Below, piece by piece: positions 24,073 through 32,067 of a stretch of 38,932 nt of DNA. The stretch is from a virus: the IMG/VR virus record IMGVR_UViG_3300042691_022806, positions 1 to 38,932 of that record; one strand, written 5' to 3'. A program made the translations under genes and the position numbers. How positions within the stretch are numbered: the stretch's first letter is position 1; each line of letters begins with the position of its first letter. The notes beneath the pieces were generated by a model. That model was given only the letters and a program-made list of their open reading frames with translations, was not told where the DNA came from and did not search any database.

Positions 24073-24468
24073 ATGACACTTCAAAGAACAAAACTTTTGA
24101 ATATTCAGGCGGTAACTGGTATTGCTACGGTTGGTATCTTTACTGCTGGAACCACTTCGACTCCTGCTGGTGTTGCTGGAACGACTTACATCCGAAGTGT
24201 CATAATGCATAACACTGGTCTTGGAACTGCAAGAACATCATTATATGTTTATCCAAGTGCTCAAAGCGTTTCTGGTGTTGGTATAACTGCAAATAGAATT
24301 TTGAGAATTGACCTTGCACCAAACGAAACAACTTTCTTTGAAACTAATTACCCAATTGTTTTGACGACTGGTGATAAGTTAGCTGTTGAAGTTAATGCAC
24401 CAGATTCTGGTGGTGCTGGTATTGGATCTGCTGTTAACTTTATGGTTAATGGCGATACAGATATCTAA
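24073..24468 (+). CDS. Small all-beta virion protein (131 aa)
   Basis: MTLQRTKLLNIQAVTGIATV start, an IRSVIMHNTG strand, a LAPNETTFFETNYPIVLTTG segment, and a final SAVNFMVNGD strand. The layout (first strand VGIFTAG, later (A/L)PxxxxxFF) is like that of the 1693 and 10747 proteins. The next gene, a glycine-rich adhesin, starts 2 nt after the stop, the same arrangement as 7140/7508 and 37068/37475. A connector or tip protein working with the adhesin is the simplest reading; no enzyme motif is seen. Confidence 0.68.
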   Translation: MTLQRTKLLNIQAVTGIATVGIFTAGTTSTPAGVAGTTYIRSVIMHNTGLGTARTSLYVYPSAQSVSGVGITANRILRIDLAPNETTFFETNYPIVLTTGDKLAVEVNAPDSGGAGIGSAVNFMVNGDTDI

Positions 24469-24470
24469 TT

Positions 24471-25463
24471 ATGTCTGTAAAATCTTTTGGAAATCCTGGA
24501 GCAAGTTTTAAGTACAGGTTTGGTGGAACTGGAAAAAGAGCTTCAAGACCTGTATCTCCTCCACCTTTTCAAGCAACCGGGGGAACTACGGTAGATTCTG
24601 GTGGATATAGAATCCATATTTTTACAACATCTTCAACACCAGGATTTAATATTACATCTCTTGGCACAGGAGTTGTAGAAGTTCTTGTCGTTGCTGGTGG
24701 AGCAGCAGGTGGCGGTGGAGGAGGCGGCGCTGGTGGCGTAAGAAACTTCCCATATACCTTTACTGCAACAGGATCATATCCAATCACTGTTGGTGGTGGT
24801 GGAACTCCTGGTGGAAGTGAAAGTCCTCAAGTTGATGCTGGTGATGGAAACCCATCATTTATTTCTGGTCCAGGTGGTGCTATTATTTTTGCAACTGGCG
24901 GTGGTGGTGGAGGTATGCATGATCATGCTCCAAGTGTAGGTCAAACTGGTGGTTCTGGTGGTGGACGTGCAGCAATAGGACCTGGTTTCCAACCAGGAGC
25001 TTCAACTGTTGCTTCACCTGATGGAATATCTCCAACAGTTCAAGGTTATCCTGGTGGTGGAGCATTCCAATATGATGCAGGTAACGGAACTTCTGCTGGT
25101 GGTGGTGGCGCTGGTGCTGCTGGTGGAAACGGAACTCCCCCCGCTAATGGTACAGGTAGAGTTGCTGGTGCTGGTGGTATTGGTATTCCTATTTCTTGGA
25201 TGCCACCTTCTTATGGAACACCTGGACCACAACCAGGAAGATACTTTGCTGGCGGCGGTGGTGGCGCCGGTTGGGGAAATATTGGTGGACCAGGTGGAGC
25301 AGGCGGTGGTGGTGCTGGTGGATATAGTCCTGTAACTCCAACATCTTCTGGACAAGCAGGAAGTACGAATACTGGCGGTGGAGGTGGAGCAACTTCTTTT
25401 CCACCATATGGTGTTGGTGGAACTGGAGGTTCTGGTATTATTGCTATTAGATATCAAATCTAA
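24471..25463 (+). CDS. Glycine-rich putative adhesin (330 aa)
   Basis: The N-terminal MSVKSFGNPGASFKYRFGGT and KRASRPVSPP form an anchor also seen in the 25488 and 27376 proteins. A glycine-rich domain of the VEYLVVAGG type follows: YRIHIFTTSSTPGF, VVEVLVVAGGAAGGG, YPITVGGGGTPGG, ATGGGGGGMHDHAPS, repeated GGGGAG tracts, and a closing GSGIIAIRYQI strand. It contains many P-G pairs (YPGGG, GPGGAGG). The gene follows its small partner after 2 nt and is followed by a late promoter. Probable receptor-binding protein; binding partner unknown. Confidence 0.76.
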   Translation: MSVKSFGNPGASFKYRFGGTGKRASRPVSPPPFQATGGTTVDSGGYRIHIFTTSSTPGFNITSLGTGVVEVLVVAGGAAGGGGGGGAGGVRNFPYTFTATGSYPITVGGGGTPGGSESPQVDAGDGNPSFISGPGGAIIFATGGGGGGMHDHAPSVGQTGGSGGGRAAIGPGFQPGASTVASPDGISPTVQGYPGGGAFQYDAGNGTSAGGGGAGAAGGNGTPPANGTGRVAGAGGIGIPISWMPPSYGTPGPQPGRYFAGGGGGAGWGNIGGPGGAGGGGAGGYSPVTPTSSGQAGSTNTGGGGGATSFPPYGVGGTGGSGIIAIRYQI

Positions 25464-25466
25464 ATA
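25459..25466 (+). promoter_or_regulatory. Late promoter variant TCTAAATA
   Basis: Overlaps the stop of the 24471 gene, is followed by TTAAAAAA, and lies 21 nt before the ATG at 25488. First two bases deviate from consensus. Confidence 0.5.
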
Positions 25467-25487
25467 TTAAAAAAGTAGTTAATATAA

Positions 25488-27359
25488 ATGGCACTTCGTT
25501 CACTAGGCAATCCAATCGCCAGTTTTATTGATTATCTCTCAAAAACGGGAACTGATGCGTCTAGACCTATACCTCAACCAATAAATGCAACTGGAGGTTC
25601 TATTTTATCTCCTGGTGATGGATATACATATCATATATTTACTGGGTCTGGATCATTTTCTGTATCTAGTATTCCAGGTAACGAACCATCGGCAGTAGAT
25701 GTTTTTCTTGTTGGTGGTGGTGGCGGCGGCGGTGCTGGAAATAGAGGATCTGCCGCCGGCGCTGGTGGATTAATTTATCGTCCAAATGTACCTATTACTA
25801 CAACTTCATATCCAATTAATATTGGATCTGGTGGCGCAAGTGGTACTTATAATGCTCCAGATGCTGGATTTGATAGAAAAGGGTCTCCTGGAAGTAATAG
25901 TACATTTGGAGCACCCCAAGCGGGTCCTTGGCCTGCTTCATCACTTGTCGCATTAGGTGGTGGTAGAGGCGGAGGTGGCGACGGATCAAACAATGGGGGA
26001 ACTGGTGGTTCTGGTGGTTCATCTTGGTATCCATCATATCCAGCAGTCGCAGGAACACAAACGACAGATCCAACAATTCCTGCTGATAGTAGAACTTATG
26101 GTTTTGGCAATCCTAGTGGTGCATCCTCAGGAAGTCCAGTTTATGGTGGAGGAGGTGGTGGTGCAGGTTCGGCAGGAAGACCTGCAAATGATGGAACTTA
26201 TGCAGGTGGAGGTGGAGCAGGAAAGCAATATCCACAATTTGGGTCCACAAATATTTCTGGATTTTCTTTTTCTCCTTATAATGGACGATTTGCTGGTGGA
26301 GGAACCTCAGCAGATTTTCCGGCAGGAGTTTTTGGTGGACAAACACGATCTAATCCGGAAAGTGTTCCATTTGGTGGGGGTGCTGGAAATAATGACCTGA
26401 CAACTCCAGGTTCAAACCCAGTATTAAATGGTGCTCTTAATACTGGTGGTGGAGGAGGATCTGGTGGATCTGGTGGAGCAGGTGTATGTATTGTACGTTA
26501 TAGAAATGATGCTACAACACCAAATGTATATTTATTTTATTACACTGGTGCTCAGCAAACTTTTACTGTTCCATCTGTAAGAACTTTCACCACTGCAACA
26601 ATATATGCTTGGGGTGCAGGTGGTGGTGGTGGGTATACAGGAGGGTCTGGATCTGGTGGGGGCGGAGGATTTTCGCAAGCAACTATTCCAGTTTCTCCTG
26701 GAAATTCATTTGCAATTGTTGTTGGTGGTGGTGGTGATACTAGAGGACCTAATGCTGGACAAGGATCTTCTGCGTATGGTGGTGGCGGTCTTGTTGGTCC
26801 TTTAGGATTTGGTGGGAATGGTGGTGGACTTACTGGAATTTTTTATGACACTCCTTCAATATCTTTTAGTGCTCCATCTTTACCAAGATCAATTGTGATT
26901 GCTGGTGCAGGTGGTGGTGGTGGATGGGAAATTGGTGGATCTGCTGGTGCTGGTGGAGGATCTACTGGTGGAAATGGGCAATCAGGATCTTCTGGAACCG
27001 CAGGTGGTGGTACACAATCTGCTGGCGGTGCAGGAGCACAAACTACTAATGGTAATGGTGGAGCATTATTTGGTGGCACTGAACCAGGAACTGACGGTGG
27101 TGGTTCTGGTGGTGGTGGTGGTGGATATTATGGTGGTGGTGCTGGTGGAAATTTTGCAAATGGTGAACCTGGTGGTGGTGGATCTGGATATGTGGGTGGA
27201 CATCCTTTATTTGCAACATCGAATACTACAACTACTCGAGGATCTGGTGCATCTGTTGCAAATTCTTCATCACCATATTATATCCCTGGAATAGGAAACG
27301 GTGGTGCTTCTGGTGCGAATGTTGGACAAAATGGTTATATGGTTATTGTACTGAACTAA
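25488..27359 (+). CDS. Hybrid double glycine-rich putative adhesin (623 aa)
   Basis: Anchor MALRSLGNPIASFIDYLSKT-GTDASRP. The first glycine-rich domain (~40-345) is of the VDVFLVGGGGGGG type with a closing GAGVCIVRYRN strand. The second (~350-623) is of the WGAGG type: YAWGAGGGGGY, GNSFAIVVGGGG, IVIAGAGGGGG, GGGTQSAGG, GGGGGYYGGGAGG and GYMVIVLN. It therefore fuses the two glycine-rich families that other genes here carry separately (24471 type and 13195 type). This is direct evidence that the families are exchanged as cassettes. Probable receptor-binding protein. Confidence 0.76.
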   Translation: MALRSLGNPIASFIDYLSKTGTDASRPIPQPINATGGSILSPGDGYTYHIFTGSGSFSVSSIPGNEPSAVDVFLVGGGGGGGAGNRGSAAGAGGLIYRPNVPITTTSYPINIGSGGASGTYNAPDAGFDRKGSPGSNSTFGAPQAGPWPASSLVALGGGRGGGGDGSNNGGTGGSGGSSWYPSYPAVAGTQTTDPTIPADSRTYGFGNPSGASSGSPVYGGGGGGAGSAGRPANDGTYAGGGGAGKQYPQFGSTNISGFSFSPYNGRFAGGGTSADFPAGVFGGQTRSNPESVPFGGGAGNNDLTTPGSNPVLNGALNTGGGGGSGGSGGAGVCIVRYRNDATTPNVYLFYYTGAQQTFTVPSVRTFTTATIYAWGAGGGGGYTGGSGSGGGGGFSQATIPVSPGNSFAIVVGGGGDTRGPNAGQGSSAYGGGGLVGPLGFGGNGGGLTGIFYDTPSISFSAPSLPRSIVIAGAGGGGGWEIGGSAGAGGGSTGGNGQSGSSGTAGGGTQSAGGAGAQTTNGNGGALFGGTEPGTDGGGSGGGGGGYYGGGAGGNFANGEPGGGGSGYVGGHPLFATSNTTTTRGSGASVANSSSPYYIPGIGNGGASGANVGQNGYMVIVLN

Positions 27360-27362
27360 ATA
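27355..27362 (+). promoter_or_regulatory. Late promoter variant ACTAAATA
   Basis: Overlaps the stop of the 25488 gene, is followed by TTCAAAAAA, and lies 13 nt before the ATG at 27376. The second base deviates from consensus. Confidence 0.5.
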
Positions 27363-27375
27363 TTCAAAAAAGATA

Positions 27376-29076
27376 ATGGGAATAAGATCTTTAAATAATT
27401 CGGTTCAAGAATTTTTAGACACTTTTCTAAGAAGTGGAACTGACGCTTCTACTCCACGAAGTGCTGAACCACAAGGTTTGGCAGCATCTGGTGGGGTTAT
27501 TAGTGTTTACAGTGATGGTTCAACAGTTTATAGATCTCATATCTTTACTTCTTCAGGTACTTTTGATGTAAGTGCAATAGGAAATTTTGGTTCTAATGTA
27601 GAATATCTTATTGTTGGTGGTGGTGGAGGAGGAGCTAATCCATCGCAAGGAGCAAATCGTATTTCTGGATCTGGTGCTGGTGGTATGTTATCTGGACCTA
27701 CTCCGGTAACTACTACCTCTTACTCTATTTCTATTGGTGCTGGTGGGGCAGGAAACGGACCAATATCAAATAATGGAGGAAATACAATTGCTTTTAGTCA
27801 AACCGCTTTTGGTGGTGGTGGTGCTGGACATAGTGATCCTGCACCAACTTCTGTTGGTTCTCCTGGTGGTTCTGGTGGTGGTGGTTGGTATATTGGTCCT
27901 GGTGCTGGTGGTTCCGGAACACCTGGACAAGGAAATCCAGGATCACCAGGATTTGGTTCTCCAGAATATGGGGGAGGAGGTGGTGGTGCTGGTGGAGCAG
28001 GACAAAGAAGATTTGGTGGAGCAGGAGCACCTAATGTTTATGCATTTGGACCATCAAATCCAGTAACCTATGCTGCTGGTGGAGAATCAAGTGATCATCC
28101 ATCTGCCGATCGTACTGCAAATGGAACTTATTCAACAGGAAATGGTGGATCGGGTAGGGGATCTGGTGGTTCAGGTATTGTTGTAGTTCGATATCAAATT
28201 GGAACTAGTCAAACGGGGACAGCAAAAGCAACTGGTGGTGCTATAAGTTATAGTGGGGGTAAGACTATTCATACATTCTTATCATCAGGAACTTTTACAA
28301 CAACATCTAATATTTCTTCAGCTGAGTATCTTGTTGTTGGTGGAGGTGGCGCAGGAGGAACTGGATTAAATGGTGGTGGTGGAGGAGGTGCTGGTAGATA
28401 TTTGACTGGTACAACATCTATTCCTGTGTCATCATCTTTCCCAGTATCTGTTGGTAGTGGAGGTGCTATAAATTTTCCAGGAGATGGAATAACTGGATCT
28501 AATAGTGTTGCTTCATTTCCAGCAGGATCTATAACTGCTCAAGGTGGCGGCGGTGGTGGTGGAAATGCTAATGCAGGTGTTGCAGGTGGATCTGGTGGTG
28601 GTGCGGGAAGAGATTCAAATGGGGCATCTGGTGGTGCTGCATCTCCTGGACCTGGCGGCAATCCTGGTGGAACAGCAGCGCCAACTTCTTCATTTGCAGC
28701 ATCAGGTGGTGGAGGTGGTGCTGGTGGTGCTGGTCAACCATTTCAAGCGCCTCCTGGACCAGGAGTTGAAGTTTCTGGTGGAGGTGGTGATGGACTTTCT
28801 AACAGTATTTCTGGAACGGCAACCATCTATGCAGCAGGCGGTGGTGGTTCAGGAAGATTAAAAACTTCTGGTGGTTCATCAGGTGTAGGTGGAGGTGGTG
28901 CTGGTTATGCAGATCCAACTAATCCAACTAATAGAGATTATTATAATGGTAGGGCAAACACTGGATCTGGTGGTGGTGGATCTGGATATTCTTCACCATA
29001 TACTTGGACACCATTTGTGACATATGGATCGGGAAATGGTGGTTCCGGTATTGTCATCATTGCATATCCTTCATAA
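27376..29076 (+). CDS. Double glycine-rich putative adhesin (566 aa)
   Basis: The anchor MGIRSLNNSVQEFLDTFLRS-GTDASTP is related to those of the 24471 and 25488 proteins. Two glycine-rich domains of the VEYLIVGGGGGG type follow (copy 1 ~55-275, ending GSGIVVVRYQI; copy 2 ~285-566, ending GSGIVIIAYPS). They are joined by the KATGGAISYSGGK linker that is nearly the same as in the 18794 protein, so these two genes share a common two-domain ancestor despite different anchors. Probable receptor-binding protein. No promoter lies within; the next gene has its own. Confidence 0.75.
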   Translation: MGIRSLNNSVQEFLDTFLRSGTDASTPRSAEPQGLAASGGVISVYSDGSTVYRSHIFTSSGTFDVSAIGNFGSNVEYLIVGGGGGGANPSQGANRISGSGAGGMLSGPTPVTTTSYSISIGAGGAGNGPISNNGGNTIAFSQTAFGGGGAGHSDPAPTSVGSPGGSGGGGWYIGPGAGGSGTPGQGNPGSPGFGSPEYGGGGGGAGGAGQRRFGGAGAPNVYAFGPSNPVTYAAGGESSDHPSADRTANGTYSTGNGGSGRGSGGSGIVVVRYQIGTSQTGTAKATGGAISYSGGKTIHTFLSSGTFTTTSNISSAEYLVVGGGGAGGTGLNGGGGGGAGRYLTGTTSIPVSSSFPVSVGSGGAINFPGDGITGSNSVASFPAGSITAQGGGGGGGNANAGVAGGSGGGAGRDSNGASGGAASPGPGGNPGGTAAPTSSFAASGGGGGAGGAGQPFQAPPGPGVEVSGGGGDGLSNSISGTATIYAAGGGGSGRLKTSGGSSGVGGGGAGYADPTNPTNRDYYNGRANTGSGGGGSGYSSPYTWTPFVTYGSGNGGSGIVIIAYPS

Positions 29077-29080
29077 TTAC

Positions 29081-29108
29081 TTTACAAATACTTAATATCT
29101 GATATAAT
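29081..29108 (+). promoter_or_regulatory. Probable sigma70-type promoter TTTACA-16-TATAAT
   Basis: TTTACA (29081-29086) and a perfect TATAAT (29103-29108), 16 nt apart, lie 39 nt before the ATG at 29148. A late box overlaps its -10 element, so the gene may be transcribed both early and late. Confidence 0.65.
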
Positions 29109-29113
29109 AAATA
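29106..29113 (+). promoter_or_regulatory. T4-type late promoter AATAAATA
   Basis: Overlaps the TATAAT of the sigma70-type promoter; 34 nt before the ATG at 29148. Confidence 0.55.
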
Positions 29114-29147
29114 CTTTCACAGTCATAATCATTCATATAAGAAAACG

Positions 29148-29582
29148 ATGGCACATTTTGCACAACTAGACGAAAACAACGTTGTTACTCAAGTTATCGT
29201 TGTGAGTAACGAAGATACTTCGGACGTAAACGGGAACGAAGTAGAAGAAATCGGAGTTGCCTTCTGCAAGAAACTCTTAGGTGCTGATACCAACTGGAAG
29301 CAAACCTCATATAATAACAATATGAGAGTTCGTTATGCAGGTATCGGATATTCTTACAATGAAGCACTAGACGCTTTTGTACCTCCCAAGCCTTTTGAGT
29401 CTTGGGTTCTGAATGAAGAAACCGCCGATTGGCAATCACCAATTGGTCCTGCTCCTGCACTTACAGAAGAAGAAATTGCATCAATGTCATTCTATCGCTG
29501 GAATGAGGAAACAGGTGCTTGGGAACTCTTCACACCAGAACCACCATCAGGTGGAGAAGGGAACGATACTCTATCGCTTTGA
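29148..29582 (+). CDS. Marine-phage MAHFAQLDENNVVTQV protein (144 aa)
   Basis: The first ~85 residues (MAHFAQLDENNVVTQVIVV, then FCKKLLGADTNWKQTSYNNN and YAGIGYSYNEALDAFVPPKP) form a domain I associate with many marine phage structural gene clusters. Then an ESWVLNEETADW unit and a similar YRWNEETGAWE unit form a small internal repeat (~93-104 and ~124-132). No catalytic residues can be named; function unknown, probably virion-associated. It is isolated: it has its own promoter(s), lies 71 nt from the upstream gene, and ends in a clear intrinsic terminator. This single-gene unit suggests separate control. Confidence 0.75.
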   Translation: MAHFAQLDENNVVTQVIVVSNEDTSDVNGNEVEEIGVAFCKKLLGADTNWKQTSYNNNMRVRYAGIGYSYNEALDAFVPPKPFESWVLNEETADWQSPIGPAPALTEEEIASMSFYRWNEETGAWELFTPEPPSGGEGNDTLSL

Positions 29583-29588
29583 TTACTT

Positions 29589-29611
29589 GGAGGGGCAACC
29601 CTCCTTTTTTT
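29589..29611 (+). terminator. Rho-independent terminator
   Basis: A perfect 6-bp stem (GGAGGG at 29589-29594, CCCTCC at 29599-29604) with a GCAA tetraloop, followed by seven T (29605-29611). It starts 7 nt after the stop of the 29148 gene and is the only convincing intrinsic terminator in the window. Confidence 0.92.
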
Positions 29612-29613
29612 AT

Positions 29614-29621
29614 GATAAATA
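29614..29621 (+). promoter_or_regulatory. T4-type late promoter GATAAATA
   Basis: Starts 3 nt after the terminator T-tract and lies 25 nt before the ATG at 29647. A new late unit begins right behind the terminator. Confidence 0.75.
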
Positions 29622-29646
29622 ACTGAACAGGACATAATAAAAGTCA

Positions 29647-31176
29647 ATGCCTTACATCGGCAATTACCACGTCACTGGTGATACTGCAAGTAACTTTAAA
29701 ATACTCGATGATATCTCATCATATACCGCAACGATTGATGGATCATCTTCTAGTATCGTATCCACAGGAAGTGATACGATAAAGATTCTTGATCACCGTT
29801 TTGTAACTGGACAAAGAGTTACTTATACTAATGGTGGTGGGACTAGCATTGGTGGATTAACAAGTGGAAATGCTTATTATATTATTAAATATGATCGAGA
29901 TAATATTAGTCTGGCAGACTCTGCATCAAATGCCACAAATAATATTGCAAGAAATCTAACATCAGTTGGCACTGGTTCTGCTCATACACTGAATGTTGCC
30001 TTTGATGGAGTCAATACATCATTCCGACCTACAAGAGACAATGGAACTCATTGTAGAATCACTGATGCCGCACAACTTCAAATTTCTATCAATGGAGTTA
30101 TTCAGCAACCGAATAAACTATCTTCTTTAAGTTCTGGATTTGCGATTGATGCTGGTGGAAATATTAAGTTTTCGACTGCACCAACATCATCAGAAGTTTT
30201 TTGGGGATATGTAATTGCCGAATCACTGGCAACCTTTGATATTACTGATAACAAACTTGATAATTTCTCAGGTGATGGAGTCACAACTGACTTCACACTT
30301 TCACAGTCTGTTCCTAATAATGCTAGTGTTGTAGTTACCATTGATGGTGTCGTACAACATCCATCAGATAACAACGGAACTCGTGCTTATTCTGTTTATG
30401 ATACTGTACTTGCATTTACTGCTGCTCCACCAGCAGGAACTCAAATTCAAGTTCGCCACATTGGATTTTCAAGTCCAGTCAATAGTGATGTAACTTCTTT
30501 CTATGGAAGAGTTGGACCTGTTACAATTGTTGATACTGATCCAGTTGTTGCAATTCAATCTGGTGGACTTGGAATTGGTACGGTAAGAACCATTAACTTT
30601 GTTGGATCTGGTAATAGCATTCGTCAGGTTGGTAATACTGTTGAGGTTACCATTTCTGGTTCTGGTGGTGGATCTGGTGTCATTTATAAGGAAACATTTA
30701 ATGTTACTTCTAATAGAACCGTATTCAGCTTAACTAATTCTTATAATACTGGATATGTTGATGTATATCTTAATGGTGTTCGTTTATCTGCAACGGACTT
30801 TACTGAGACTGATAGTACTACAATCACTCTTGCAGAACCTGCGATTGCTGGTGATATTGTAGATGTCGTCATTAATAGTTCTGTTGTTCAGAATACCGTT
30901 CTTAACTCAACAGTTGATAACTTAACAGTTAATACCTCATTGACTGGGCAGATTGGTGGTGGTGAAGAGACAGTTGGTATTGGTAGTGGATCATTCTTGG
31001 GTGAAGTTATCAGTATGCCAACAGTTATAAGTGTAAGTGCAACTTCAACTGTTGCACCAAAGGCAGGACATAATATTACTTTTGTTAAGCATCAAGAAGT
31101 TAAGATTGAATCACCTTGTGATCTGATTCTTGATAGTGATGATTTTATAATTGACGTATATGATCTGAACATATAA
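29647..31176 (+). CDS. Modular tail-fibre-like protein, MPYIG type (509 aa)
   Basis: A composite protein. MPYIGNYHVTG..KILDDIS module (as in 22918) with an inserted ~85-residue stretch (ATIDGSSSSIVSTGSDTIKI to HTLNVA). Then two (I/T)DGV(I/V)Q(Q/H)P domains (~130-195 and ~210-280), a VTSFYGRVGPVTI segment, a GSGGGSG hinge (~338-345), a FNVTSNRTVFSLTNSYNTG/ YVDVYLNGVRL domain (~350-400) shared with the 2031 protein, and a foot with GEVISMPTVISVSA...LDSDDFIIDVYDL like those of 33039. It reads as a chain of interchangeable fibre modules. Long single-gene late unit. Confidence 0.76.
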   Translation: MPYIGNYHVTGDTASNFKILDDISSYTATIDGSSSSIVSTGSDTIKILDHRFVTGQRVTYTNGGGTSIGGLTSGNAYYIIKYDRDNISLADSASNATNNIARNLTSVGTGSAHTLNVAFDGVNTSFRPTRDNGTHCRITDAAQLQISINGVIQQPNKLSSLSSGFAIDAGGNIKFSTAPTSSEVFWGYVIAESLATFDITDNKLDNFSGDGVTTDFTLSQSVPNNASVVVTIDGVVQHPSDNNGTRAYSVYDTVLAFTAAPPAGTQIQVRHIGFSSPVNSDVTSFYGRVGPVTIVDTDPVVAIQSGGLGIGTVRTINFVGSGNSIRQVGNTVEVTISGSGGGSGVIYKETFNVTSNRTVFSLTNSYNTGYVDVYLNGVRLSATDFTETDSTTITLAEPAIAGDIVDVVINSSVVQNTVLNSTVDNLTVNTSLTGQIGGGEETVGIGSGSFLGEVISMPTVISVSATSTVAPKAGHNITFVKHQEVKIESPCDLILDSDDFIIDVYDLNI

Positions 31177-31179
31177 ATA
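31172..31179 (+). promoter_or_regulatory. Consensus T4 late promoter TATAAATA
   Basis: A perfect 8/8 match overlapping the stop of the 29647 gene; 27 nt before the ATG at 31207. Confidence 0.82.
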
Positions 31180-31206
31180 CAGTTAAATTGGTACTAGGAT
31201 AATTTA

Positions 31207-32061
31207 ATGTCTAGGCTTAGATCGGATAAACTAGTAAATAAAAATGCAACTGGCGCACCTGAATTAACTTATGGTGCAACAGTTCCTTCCACTGGTACGA
31301 TCTCTGGTGCTGGTAGTATTAACCTCACTGGCATTGTAACCGCCACGACTTTTAGTGGAAATTTAACTGGAAACGCAACTGGATTAACTGGAACTCCCAA
31401 TATTACTGTTGGATCTGTAACTGGAAGCAGTGCAACTTTCAGTGGTAATGTATCTGTTGGTGGAACTTTAACTTATGAAGATGTAACTAATATTGATTCT
31501 GTTGGATTAGTCACGGCAAGAACTGGTGTTAGAGTTACTGCTGGTGGTCTTGTTGTAACCTCTGGTGTTACTACTATTGGAACACTCGAAGGAAATTCTG
31601 GTCTTGTAAGTGTTGGATCGACAATCAGAACAAGAGGTTTTGTAGAGACTCAATCTTCTGCATCAGTTGCTTCTAATGTTTTAAGTCTTGACGCATCAAA
31701 CGGAACAGTATTTACTCATACAACTTCTGCACAGATTGGTATTGTTTCATTCTCTGGTATCAGAACTGATACGGCAGGAACTCAAACATTCAGTGTTTTG
31801 GTTACACAGGGTGCATCACCAACTAATACAACTGGTGCAACTGGTATTGGAACGCAACTTGCAACTGTTGTGACAACTGGTGGGGTTGGATATAGCACTC
31901 ATATTAAAGTTGGAGCTGGATCTTCAATTATTTTGACTGGAACCGCAGGAGCATTGGATTTATTAACATTCATTGTTTCTTATGATGGTAATGCTCCTTC
32001 AAATAGTGCATTTAGAGTAGTAGGATTTGCAGCAACTGATTTTAGAAACGCTATTGTTTGA
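31207..32061 (+). CDS. Tail-fibre-like protein, MSRLRSDKL type (284 aa)
   Basis: MSRLRSDKLVNKNATGAPEL module, INLTGIVTATTFSGN with two GN[LA]T units, GLTGTPNITV, VGGTLTYEDVTNIDSVGLVT (an N-V-D-S-V-G-L-V-T-A motif common in phage fibres), and a C-terminal domain (~140-284) with SLDASNGTVFTH like the 12111 protein. It ends ...FRNAIV, and 6 nt later an adhesin beginning MAPLTSG starts. It is the fibre half of a fibre/adhesin cassette. Confidence 0.76.
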   Translation: MSRLRSDKLVNKNATGAPELTYGATVPSTGTISGAGSINLTGIVTATTFSGNLTGNATGLTGTPNITVGSVTGSSATFSGNVSVGGTLTYEDVTNIDSVGLVTARTGVRVTAGGLVVTSGVTTIGTLEGNSGLVSVGSTIRTRGFVETQSSASVASNVLSLDASNGTVFTHTTSAQIGIVSFSGIRTDTAGTQTFSVLVTQGASPTNTTGATGIGTQLATVVTTGGVGYSTHIKVGAGSSIILTGTAGALDLLTFIVSYDGNAPSNSAFRVVGFAATDFRNAIV

Positions 32062-32067
32062 TAATTT

